From Haloferula sp. BvORR071 (GTDB taxonomy: Bacteria; Verrucomicrobiota; Verrucomicrobiia; Verrucomicrobiales; Akkermansiaceae), in NCBI RefSeq assembly GCF_000739615.1, contig NZ_BATP01000029.1, forward strand, positions 1 to 64,000: DNA of 64,000 nucleotides. Direction: 5' to 3'. Shown in pieces: positions 10,801-17,399 of the stretch. Below the pieces are notes generated by a model. It did not search any database, had not been told where the DNA came from, and worked only from the letters and a program-made list of their open reading frames with translations. The translations under genes were made by a program, and so were the position numbers. The number at the start of each line of letters is the position of its first letter. The first letter of the stretch is position 1.

Positions 10801-11630
10801 ATGAACATCGTGCCGGTCGTCCCGCTGGCCAGCACCACCGGGCGTGCCCAGGTCGCGGTGGCCAAACGCAGGGCCACGGGAGTCGTATTGGCAGCACTGT
10901 CACCAAGCGTGATCGGGCCCGTCGTTCCGAAGTTGCCCGCGTTGCGCGCGAAGACGTTACCGCCTTTCAGTATGAAGCCACCCATGGTGTTCACGCCGGT
11001 GCCGATCTCGAAGCCGCCGCTCGTCAGCGTGATGATCCCGGTGCCGATATTGATCAAAGGAGTGCCGCCCGCGTGGCTCCGCATGTCGTAATTGCCCGAC
11101 AGTGTGAGATTCATGCCGCTGCCGGTGATGCTACCGCGGATCAGGTGGGAGCCGCCGATCGCACTGGTCCAGGTCTGCGAGGCGCCCAGCACCACGTTCA
11201 CATTGTTCGCGGCCGTGGTGGAGCCGATCGTCACCAAGCCCGAGCCTGTGGCCACGGTGAAACCGCCAGCTCCGAGGGTTAGACCCAGCGGCCCTCCACT
11301 CGCCGCGGTGATCGCGGTCGTGCCCGTGTTCGTTACGCTCAGCGAGGGAGCCGCTTTCGCCGTATCTAGGGTGATGGTCGTGGCCGCCGTGCCGCCCACC
11401 GCGATGGGGTCCGTGCCACTCGGCGTGCCAACCGGAGCCCAGTTCGCACTGGTCGCCCATGAGCCGCTCCCAGTGATGCCCCAAGTGTAGTCAACTCCCT
11501 GCGCCGCCGAGATCGCGGCCGCACTCAGAATGCCGGCACGGACCGCCGGAGACGCCAAAAGCTGGCGGAGCGAAGAAGAAGCCCAGCCGGGGGAGCTGGT
11601 GGAAAAATGGGCCTGAGAGGTCTTTTTCAT
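7881..11630 (-). CDS. Large exported PATR beta-strand-repeat protein
   Basis: A 1249-residue protein starting at the ATG at 11630 (MKKTSQ). A long basic leader and hydrophobic segment (AVRAGILSAAAISAAQG) act as the signal peptide. Two halves each open with a WxxxG-SWA-SANW motif, so it looks like two PATR modules in tandem (about residues 45-580 and 585-1110), each built of repeats such as GTGTLVLSGMNTYTGLTT. The tail has GDPDGDGLSNLQEFAF, a calcium-binding-like linker, and a C-terminal domain ending AARKGFLRADASDAP; there is no PEP-CTERM signal. It is the first gene of the minus-strand exoprotein operon. A copy of the putative operator lies 44 bases upstream of the start. The function is probably surface or extracellular binding; no catalytic motif was recognised. 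Confidence 0.8.
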   Translation of the reverse strand: MKKTSQAHFSTSSPGWASSSLRQLLASPAVRAGILSAAAISAAQGVDYTWGITGSGSWATSANWAPVGTPSGTDPIAVGGTAATTITLDTAKAAPSLSVTNTGTTAITAASGGPLGLTLGAGGFTVATGSGLVTIGSTTAANNVNVVLGASQTWTSAIGGSHLIRGSITGSGMNLTLSGNYDMRSHAGGTPLINIGTGIITLTSGGFEIGTGVNTMGGFILKGGNVFARNAGNFGTTGPITLGDSAANTTPVALRLATATWARPVVLASGTTGTMFIDNLGATATPTFTGGITGTNNFMIQSTIGSGSGSVTVSTGAIDFTGALTLRNQGTGSVATAAGTVTMNSAITDKVTNVTMTDVTTGTKGIQKIVLGNAANAWSGTTTVSANTRVELGASEVIPHGAGKGNVVVNGNLILRTATGDSTETINGLSGSSTGSITRTGASGTSTLVVGGNDGGGTFAGNITDGSGKVALTKIGTGTLVLSGMNTYTGLTTLSGGTLQLDFPDLIADAGNIVLEAGTTLNLTHGDVETVNSLRFGTEPQARGKWGRIGSIAALGANFESAQITGDGLLDVTNTFVDSYWDGSGTSWASAASWSISPTNAASNPGAEPGINNPTFFGSNGLTADQVIALNGDQATTGMSFTSPVAFSFTGGNANHVLTVTTGGISMDAVSTGVTIGSATAGQEVDLLLSGSQTWNNQSTGGDLVASNDVDLGGGTLTVTGGGDTFIDGVVGGTGGITKTGAGVLGLYGANSFSGAVSLQGGSIQLGNAGGLGSTAGGTTVGGGTTLDLNGLAVGAEPITLGVSTAGNLVNNNPGAAASLSGDININANSNAGGAGDLTLSGLISQTAGAKNLAKTGVGKLTITNANLYTGTTTIANNTGTVAITNAAALGTGTVAITRGGTSTGTLELSNDITVANVFTFASATGFSAAGSSAQVRNVSGNNTLTGTLTLTATGGNGINLESNGGLLTVTNTITSTVADSTRQLGLSGTAAGLVSGNIIDTGVNKFTVIKSGTGTWTLSGTNTYSGGTNVNAGVLVLTKNGGLADTASVNVATDGVLQLDFAGSDTVGTLILDGVTQGPGTYGAGNSGGRLTGTGTITVVGSDPFTPWIDSFTFAVGADKSKTGDPDGDGLSNLQEFAFDGNPSSGAASGKIVTKVDADHLTLTLPVRTGAVFTGTGPLTSAAIGDVIYRIDGSANLSGFTAGVEETTALTAGLPALSSGWTYRTFRLTAAVSAARKGFLRADASDAP

Positions 11631-11673
11631 GGAATATCGTGAGGATTGTTGCAGACCCTCCCAAGCTGCGTAG

Positions 11674-11689
11674 TGGGCAAAACTGCCAA
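11674..11689 (+). promoter_or_regulatory. Putative operator, copy 2
   Basis: Sequence TGGGCAAAACTGCCAA. It lies 44 bases upstream of the 11630 start of the exoprotein operon, in the divergent region shared with the histidine kinase gene. Confidence 0.55.
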
Positions 11690-11855
11690 TGCCTGCCCAC
11701 CCGGCTCCCCCCTCTCCCCATCTCAAATTTCAGATCCCCGTGGGCAACGGGGTGCCGTGCGGCGGGTAAGAACCCGAATGAAAATCCCGCCACACGGCAC
11801 TCGCGACCTCCTGGAAAACCGCCAAAGGATGCCCGTCACCCGCCGGACGGAACAG

Positions 11856-11871
11856 TGGGCAAAACTGCCAG
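11856..11871 (+). promoter_or_regulatory. Putative operator, copy 3
   Basis: Sequence TGGGCAAAACTGCCAG. It is 97 bases upstream of the kinase start at 11969, nearly the same spacing as copy 4 has to the response regulator start (98 bases). Confidence 0.55.
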
Positions 11872-11968
11872 TTTTGTTAGATTCCGAAACCGGCATGCGT
11901 CCCAGACCTCGCTTCACCCCGCGATTCCCCTGCTTGCCGCCCGCCGCCAAATGAGCCATGCAAGGTCC

Positions 11969-14900
11969 ATGGTCCGCCCTCGCCAGATGCGTGTCGCGCT
12001 CGCTTGCGCGTGCACCTTCGCGACCGCAGCCGCCCAGCAACTCCCCGACGAGTTTGCCCGCGACGGTTCGATCATCCCGAACCCGGGCAGCATCGGAACC
12101 CTGCCGATGCTGCACCGCAACTGGACTACCCGCGATGGCCTGCCGCAGGACCACGTCCGCTCCATCGTCCGCACCCACGACGGCTTTCTATGGGTCGCCA
12201 CCGATGCCGGCCTCGCGCGCTTCGATGGCTTCGAGTTCAAAACCTATGGCCTCCGCGAAGGTCTCGGCGCCGTCGCAGTGCTTACTCTGTTAGAAGCGCG
12301 CGATGGCACGCTCTGGGTTGGCACCGTCGGCGGCGGACTCAGTGCAATCCGCGATGGCAAGGTGGTCAAAACCTACAACACCGCCGATGGACTGCCTTCT
12401 GAAACCATCGATACAATCGGCGAGGACGACCAAGGCTACATCTGGATCATTGAGGGCAAGGGCGCGCGGCTGAAGGACGGCCGCTTCGAACTCTTACCGC
12501 CCTTACCCTTTGCGGGCGATCAAACTCCCGGCACCCTCTTTACCGCCAACGATGGGACCCTCTGGGTCGGCTTCGGCGGCGACAAGGGCGCCTGGTCCTG
12601 GAGCCAAGGCAAGTGGAGCCAGAGTCCCCCGAAGGGCCCGCCCCAAGCCAGGAAGTTCTGCCAGGATCCCAAGGGCCGCATCTGGACAGTCGATGCCGGC
12701 AACAACCTGTGGTGCTGCGAGGACGAAAAGTGGTTGAGCTTCCCGCGGGCCAAAGGCCTCACCGGCGACATCAGTTCGCTCGCCGCCGGCACGGATGGGA
12801 CCATTTGGGTAAGCTTCTATCGCTCCGGTTTTCGAGCCTTCCGCGATGGCGAATACTTCACGCCGATCACCCGCGGCACGCCCTTCGGCGATCTCGCCGA
12901 GGTGGTGCGCGTCACGCCCGATGGCCAGTTGTGGCTTGGCTCTTCGACGCGCGGACTCTTCGCCCTCACGCCCGCCCACTTGAAGGTGCAACTGGTCGAA
13001 AATGTCCAGGGCAGCCAGAGCGCCAACTTCATTGGTGCACTCGGCAACCTCGCGCCGGGGACATTGCTGGTGGGCACGCAAGGCCGCGGCTTTTACCTGA
13101 TGGCGTACAGCGGCAGCGCCCCGGTTGAGTCCCAGACCGATCCCGACCACAATTCCTTCGTCAATTCCATCATCCACCGGCGCAATGGCGAAATCTGGGC
13201 GGGCGGGGGTGGGGCCTCGCTTGCCTACCGTGACGGCCGAATGGTCTCGCTTCCCGCCACCTTCAAGGCTCCGGCCGGCGTGTGGGATCTCTACGAAGCC
13301 GGCGATGGCACCGTCTGGGCCGGCACTAGCGGTGGAGCCCTCCATGCGATCAACAAGATTGCCCGCCGCGAGACTGAACTCGGCAACAAAGGGTACCCCA
13401 TCAAAGGCATCACCAGCCAAGCCGACGGGACGATCTGGGTCGGCACTCGCGGCTACGGTCTTTTCTCGAAGTCCGGCGGCAAGTGGCCGCGGTACGGCAA
13501 GGCCGAGGGCCTGCAAAGCGAGGTGATCCGCTTTCTCTACACCGGACCGGACGATACCCTGTGGGTAGGCACCGCAGGCGGCGGTCTCTCGGTGAAGCGG
13601 GGCGAGCGCTTCAGCACGGTCACCACCGCGGAGGGGCTGCCGGACGACACCATCTCCCAGATCATGGAAGATGGCGAAGGACGACTCTGGCTCGGCACAA
13701 ACCGCGGTCTGGCCATCCTCTCGAAGAAGGAAGTGTCTCAGCTGAAGCAAGGTGACACCAGCCCTGTCTATCCGCGCGTGATCGACCGCTTCGACGGATT
13801 GCTTTCCGAGGAGTTCACCATCGTCCCGCCAACTTCCATGGGCAATGGCCAGATGGCCTTCGCTACCACCCAGGGCGTGGCCATGCTAAAACCAGAAGAC
13901 TTCCATGCCGACGAAAGCACGCCGCCCGTCCTGGTGGAGGATGTCCTGTTAGATGGTCGGCAAGTCCTGCTCAAGGAGGGTGCGACCGAGGTGCCGCCAG
14001 GGGTGATGAGGATCGAGTTTCGCTACACCGGCTTGTATTTCGCGGCACCGGATCGCCTGCGCTTCCGCACCCGCCTGTTAGGCTTGGAGGAGAACTGGGG
14101 CAGCGCCAGCCCCGATCGCGACGCCACCTATCGAAACCTCGCGCCCGGCGAGTACACCTTTGAAGTTTCCGCCTCCACCGGCAACGGCCTCTGGAGCCCC
14201 GTGCCAGCGGTCGTCCGCCTGATTGTTCAGCCCAACTTCTGGCAGACCGCGTGGTTCCGCGTCCTCGCCACGGTCCTGGTGTTAGGTGCGGTCATCGTCG
14301 CGGTCCGCCAGCGCGAACGCCGCAAGGCCTCACGCCGCATCCAACAGCTCGAACGCCAGCAGGCGGTCGAGAACGAGCGCGCCCGCATCGCCCGCGACCT
14401 GCACGACGACGTCGGTGCCAGCCTCACCCAAGTCGCACTGCTCAGCCAACTCGCCCGTAGCAGCCTCGCCAAGCGTCCCGAACGCGCGGGCAAACACGTG
14501 CAGGAGATCTTCAACACCGCCAAGGAGGTCACCCGCTCGCTCGATGAGATCGTCTGGGCGGTCAACCCGGCCAACGACACTTTCGAGAGTTTCGCCCTCT
14601 TCCTCGGTGCCTTCGTCCAGAATTACAGCCACACCGCCGGCCTGCGCAGCCGCTTCGATGTCCCGGAGAACCTCCCTGCCCTACAGCTCGAGTCATCGGT
14701 CCGCCACCACATCTACCTCGCCACCAAGGAGGTGATGCACAACATCGCCAAGCACGCCAAGGCCAGCGAAGTTCGCATGACCCTCACCCTCGAACCCGGC
14801 AAGTTTCACCTCGTCATCGAGGACGACGGCCAAGGCTACGACGCCGCCGCACCCGGCGTGCCCGATGCCGACGGCCTGATCAACCTCCAGAACCGCCTCA

Positions 14901-14980
14901 AGCAAATCGGCGGCACCTGCACCCGCCGCAGCTCCCCCGGCCACGGCACCTCGGTGGAGATGACCGTGCCCCTCGGCTGA
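11969..14980 (+). CDS. Reg_prop/Y_Y_Y sensor histidine kinase (HisKA_3 type)
   Basis: A 1003-residue membrane sensor. A signal peptide (MVRPRQMRVALACACTFATAAA) is followed by about twelve propeller repeats (GxLWVGT, GxIWVGTRGYGLF, GRLWLGTNRGLAIL) forming the periplasmic Reg_prop sensor, then a Y_Y_Y domain (FRTRLLGLEENW, LAPGEYTFEV), one TM helix (near VLATVLVLGAVIVAV), a HisKA_3 dimerisation box with the phospho-accepting His in ARDLHDDVGASL (about residue 812) and an HATPase with KEVMHNIAKHA and DDGQGYD. Unlike the hybrid versions in Bacteroidota it has no receiver; the NarL-type regulator at 15623 is the likely partner. Related sensors respond to polysaccharide fragments, which fits the divergent lyase/PATR operon. 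The longer frame open from 11639 is rejected because it would contain operator copies 2 and 3. ATG 11951 is a second option. Confidence 0.88.
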   Translation: MVRPRQMRVALACACTFATAAAQQLPDEFARDGSIIPNPGSIGTLPMLHRNWTTRDGLPQDHVRSIVRTHDGFLWVATDAGLARFDGFEFKTYGLREGLGAVAVLTLLEARDGTLWVGTVGGGLSAIRDGKVVKTYNTADGLPSETIDTIGEDDQGYIWIIEGKGARLKDGRFELLPPLPFAGDQTPGTLFTANDGTLWVGFGGDKGAWSWSQGKWSQSPPKGPPQARKFCQDPKGRIWTVDAGNNLWCCEDEKWLSFPRAKGLTGDISSLAAGTDGTIWVSFYRSGFRAFRDGEYFTPITRGTPFGDLAEVVRVTPDGQLWLGSSTRGLFALTPAHLKVQLVENVQGSQSANFIGALGNLAPGTLLVGTQGRGFYLMAYSGSAPVESQTDPDHNSFVNSIIHRRNGEIWAGGGGASLAYRDGRMVSLPATFKAPAGVWDLYEAGDGTVWAGTSGGALHAINKIARRETELGNKGYPIKGITSQADGTIWVGTRGYGLFSKSGGKWPRYGKAEGLQSEVIRFLYTGPDDTLWVGTAGGGLSVKRGERFSTVTTAEGLPDDTISQIMEDGEGRLWLGTNRGLAILSKKEVSQLKQGDTSPVYPRVIDRFDGLLSEEFTIVPPTSMGNGQMAFATTQGVAMLKPEDFHADESTPPVLVEDVLLDGRQVLLKEGATEVPPGVMRIEFRYTGLYFAAPDRLRFRTRLLGLEENWGSASPDRDATYRNLAPGEYTFEVSASTGNGLWSPVPAVVRLIVQPNFWQTAWFRVLATVLVLGAVIVAVRQRERRKASRRIQQLERQQAVENERARIARDLHDDVGASLTQVALLSQLARSSLAKRPERAGKHVQEIFNTAKEVTRSLDEIVWAVNPANDTFESFALFLGAFVQNYSHTAGLRSRFDVPENLPALQLESSVRHHIYLATKEVMHNIAKHAKASEVRMTLTLEPGKFHLVIEDDGQGYDAAAPGVPDADGLINLQNRLKQIGGTCTRRSSPGHGTSVEMTVPLG

Positions 14981-15021
14981 GCAGTTCCCCAAGAGTCCGA
15001 ATACAACCCACGATTGGATCC

Positions 15022-15474
15022 ATGCTTTTTCTAGCAGCTCGCGGCGGCAAGGCCCCGGCTCCCGAGTGGGTGGTTATGCTTGTTCTCGGGCTCTCGGTGC
15101 TCCTTGCTGCCATAGCCGTTTATCTCGGGCTTCGTGTAAAGAAGCACTTGGCCAATGCCACCTACGCCGAAGGAGAGGTCGTCGGCTTTATCGAGCAATC
15201 CGAAGGAAGAGGAGGCCCATCCGTGGCGCCAGTCATCCGGTTTAGCGAAAGCGATGGCACATCCCATGAGGTGAATTCGTCAGCTTACAGCTATCCCGCT
15301 GCGTTTGAACTCGGCGACAAGATCCGGGTCGCTTACCCGCCGGGCAAGCCTCACGAAGCGGAGTACCTGGGGCTTTTCGCCCAGTGGGGTCACGTCATCA
15401 TCCTGGGGAGCCTTGCAGGCGCGGTGGCTGTGATGTGCCTTGTCCGGCTCTGGTTCTTCCGCGGCGCTGCCTGA
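15022..15474 (+). CDS. DUF3592-like membrane protein
   Basis: A 150-residue protein with two TM helices (about residues 18-38, VVMLVLGLSVLLAAIAVYLGL, and 125-143, VIILGSLAGAVAVMCLVRLW). Between them is a beta-rich domain with AEGEVVGF, PVIRF and GDKIRVAYPPGKPHEAEYLG. This is the DUF3592 layout, whose function is not known. It lies between a histidine kinase and its probable response regulator, same strand, 41 bases after the kinase stop. It may be co-transcribed with the kinase and could be an accessory sensor component, but nothing in the sequence proves that. Confidence 0.75.
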   Translation: MLFLAARGGKAPAPEWVVMLVLGLSVLLAAIAVYLGLRVKKHLANATYAEGEVVGFIEQSEGRGGPSVAPVIRFSESDGTSHEVNSSAYSYPAAFELGDKIRVAYPPGKPHEAEYLGLFAQWGHVIILGSLAGAVAVMCLVRLWFFRGAA

Positions 15475-15508
15475 GAACCCGGAAGTCCGGCTAGGGACAG
15501 CGCCCAAC

Positions 15509-15524
15509 TGGGCAGAATTGCCCA
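15509..15524 (+). promoter_or_regulatory. Putative operator, copy 4
   Basis: Sequence TGGGCAGAATTGCCCA, the most symmetrical copy. It lies 35 bases after the DUF3592 stop and 98 bases before the response regulator ATG at 15623, suggesting autoregulation. Confidence 0.55.
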
Positions 15525-15622
15525 CTATCTCAAACACGTCCCACCAACCGATCCTCTGGGCCAACCACCCACTGAACGATTCCGCTGTGCCCGCGACCTT
15601 CGATGATGCTAGCTTTCCTGAG

Positions 15623-16288
15623 ATGCCGGAGAAGAACGCAGGGCAATCCCGCAGCAGCGACAGCCCGCTCACCGTGGGCGTGGTGGAGGACGATGCGCGC
15701 ATTCGCTGGAGCCTCTCCGCGATCCTTGAGGAAGAGGACGATCTCGAGTGCGTCGGCACCTTCGCCAGCGCGGAGGAGGCCCTTACCCACTTGCCCAAGC
15801 TCAAGCCGCAGGTGGTCTTGATGGACGTGAACCTCCCCGGCATGAATGGCATCGAGTGCGTCCGCCGCCTCGCCACAAAATGCCCGGGCATCCAGGTGAT
15901 CATGCTCACCGTCCGCGAGGACTCCGACATCATCTTCGACTCCCTCGCCGCCGGGGCCTGCGGCTACCTGCTCAAGCCCCCCAGCGCGGAAGAACTCGTC
16001 GCCGCAGTCCGCGATGTCTTCGCCGGTGGCGCGCCGATGACCACCTCGATCGCCCGCAAGGTGGTCCAGTCCTTCAACCGCACCGCGCCCTCGCCGAAGG
16101 AGTCGGAGAACCTCTCGCCGCGCGAGATCTCGGTCCTCGATCTGCTGGTAAAGGGCTTGGCCTACAAGGAAGTGGCTGCCGAACTCGGCATCAGCTACTC
16201 CACGGTCCACCGCCATATCGAAAGCATCTACCGCAAGCTCCACGTCCATTCCCGAAGCCACGCTGTGGCCAAGTATCTGGGCGCTTGA
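15623..16288 (+). CDS. NarL/LuxR-type response regulator
   Basis: A 221-residue two-domain regulator. The receiver has the acidic pair in VVEDD (residues 22-24), the phospho-acceptor Asp in VVLMDVNLPG (about D68), the Thr in MLTVRE and the Lys in GYLLKPPS. The C-terminal LuxR helix-turn-helix reads LSPREISVLDLL, AAELGISYSTVHRHIESIYRKL. The frame is open back to 15440, but that extension carries operator copy 4, so the ATG at 15623 (or GTG at 15587) is preferred; neither has a clear Shine-Dalgarno. The HisKA_3 kinase at 11969 is of the class that pairs with NarL-type regulators. Confidence 0.9.
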   Translation: MPEKNAGQSRSSDSPLTVGVVEDDARIRWSLSAILEEEDDLECVGTFASAEEALTHLPKLKPQVVLMDVNLPGMNGIECVRRLATKCPGIQVIMLTVREDSDIIFDSLAAGACGYLLKPPSAEELVAAVRDVFAGGAPMTTSIARKVVQSFNRTAPSPKESENLSPREISVLDLLVKGLAYKEVAAELGISYSTVHRHIESIYRKLHVHSRSHAVAKYLGA

Positions 16289-16299
16289 GCCATGCATCC

Positions 16300-16323
16300 T
16301 GCAATTTGTTCGTGCAAATTGCA
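16300..16323. repeat. Perfect 9-bp inverted repeat
   Basis: TGCAATTTG and CAAATTGCA flank the six bases TTCGTG, 11 bases after the response regulator stop. There is no following T-run, so it is a poor intrinsic terminator. It may be a hairpin or an operator for the cheR-like/hybrid kinase pair. Confidence 0.5.
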
Positions 16324-16484
16324 CAGAGAGGATTGCTCCAAAATCGGCAGAAATCCGGAATGCTGCGGGGATTCGCTCGCATGGAACGGTGGCTGCGATA
16401 GGAAACGCTCCCATCCACACGGTTGGGCCCTGTTCTCACGCCTCCGCGGCGCGAGCGGCGGGCTTATTACATGGTCGCCGACAC

Positions 16485-17399
16485 ATGAGCAATTCCACTC
16501 CCTGCGATCCCCGTTTCGCGGGCATCTCCTTCTCTGGCAAACCCTCGCCTCGGTATCCCGCGATCCGCGAATCCTTTCTCCCCGGCTTTCGTCCCCCGGT
16601 CCCGCTTCCCCCGGAGCGAGTTGAGGAAGACCGCACCTCCCCGGAGGCGGTTTTCCTCTGTACCACCATCCGCAGCGCCGGGCTCGATCCTTCCCGCTAC
16701 CGCATGGCTCCAATGCTGCGCCGGCTCCCGGCCTGCCTCCGGGCACTGCGCGTCACCACGCCGCGGGAAGCCTCCGCCCTGCTGCGCGAGGATCCCCGCC
16801 ACCTTCAGGCCGCCCTCGATGCCCTGCTGATCGGTGCCACTTCCTTCTTCCGGGATGAAGCGGTGTTCGAGCACCTCGACTCGGTCGTCATTCCCACCCT
16901 GCTCGCCCGCTCCCCGCATCCGCGGGTCTGGAGTGCCGCCTGCTCGGATGGCTCGGAGCTGTATTCGGTGGCCATGCTCTTCTCCCGCCACCACCGGCTG
17001 GCGGAGGATCAGTTCTTGGGCAGCGACTACCGGGCCCGGGCCGTCGCCACCGCCAGCCATGGCGTCTATGCAGCGGAGGCGATGGCAGGAGTCCCTGCGG
17101 ATCTCGCCGAACGCTTCACCGTCCAAGACCGCGGCACGCTCAAGATGAAGGATGAGCTTCGAATCGCTACCCGCTGGCAATGCCGCGATCTCCTCACCGG
17201 CAGCTTCCCCGGCTCCTGCGACCTGATCCTTTGCCGGAATCTGGCGATCTACCTCGCCATACCGACAGCCGAGATCCTCTGGCAACGGCTGGTCTGTGCC
17301 TTGGCTCCCGGCGGCTTTCTGGTGGTCGGCCGGGCGGAGAAGCCGCAGCTTCCCGGCCTGAAGTGCGTCGCCCCTTGCATCTATCGGAAAACCTCATGA
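16485..17399 (+). CDS. CheR-like SAM-dependent methyltransferase
   Basis: A 304-residue CheR-family protein. An unusual Pro/Arg-rich N-terminus (about 40 residues) precedes the all-alpha CheR_N region (DPSRYRMAPMLRRLP, ATSFFRDEAVFEHL). The SAM-binding motif reads WSAACSDGSELYSVAML, in place of the usual GCSTGEEPYSIAM, and the FCRNVLIYF motif appears as LILCRNLAIYL. So the fold is kept but the Thr-Gly-Glu of motif I is altered to Asp-Gly-Ser-Glu. Classical CheR methylates glutamates on chemoreceptors; no chemoreceptor or CheB is present here. It shares an ATGA overlap with the hybrid kinase at 17396, so both act in one signalling unit, probably non-chemotactic. The start at 16485 is the first ATG compatible with CheR length. 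Confidence 0.8.
   Translation: MSNSTPCDPRFAGISFSGKPSPRYPAIRESFLPGFRPPVPLPPERVEEDRTSPEAVFLCTTIRSAGLDPSRYRMAPMLRRLPACLRALRVTTPREASALLREDPRHLQAALDALLIGATSFFRDEAVFEHLDSVVIPTLLARSPHPRVWSAACSDGSELYSVAMLFSRHHRLAEDQFLGSDYRARAVATASHGVYAAEAMAGVPADLAERFTVQDRGTLKMKDELRIATRWQCRDLLTGSFPGSCDLILCRNLAIYLAIPTAEILWQRLVCALAPGGFLVVGRAEKPQLPGLKCVAPCIYRKTS

Noticed and set aside
7866-11282. Long plus-strand ORFs (577 and 539 codons) opposite the PATR gene
   Set aside because: They are Arg/Gly/Ala-rich mirror frames of highly repetitive GC-rich coding DNA, with no domain; the minus-strand PATR frames have signal peptides and known repeats.
12503-13750. 415-codon minus-strand ORF
   Set aside because: It is antisense to the propeller repeats of the histidine kinase, without domain content.
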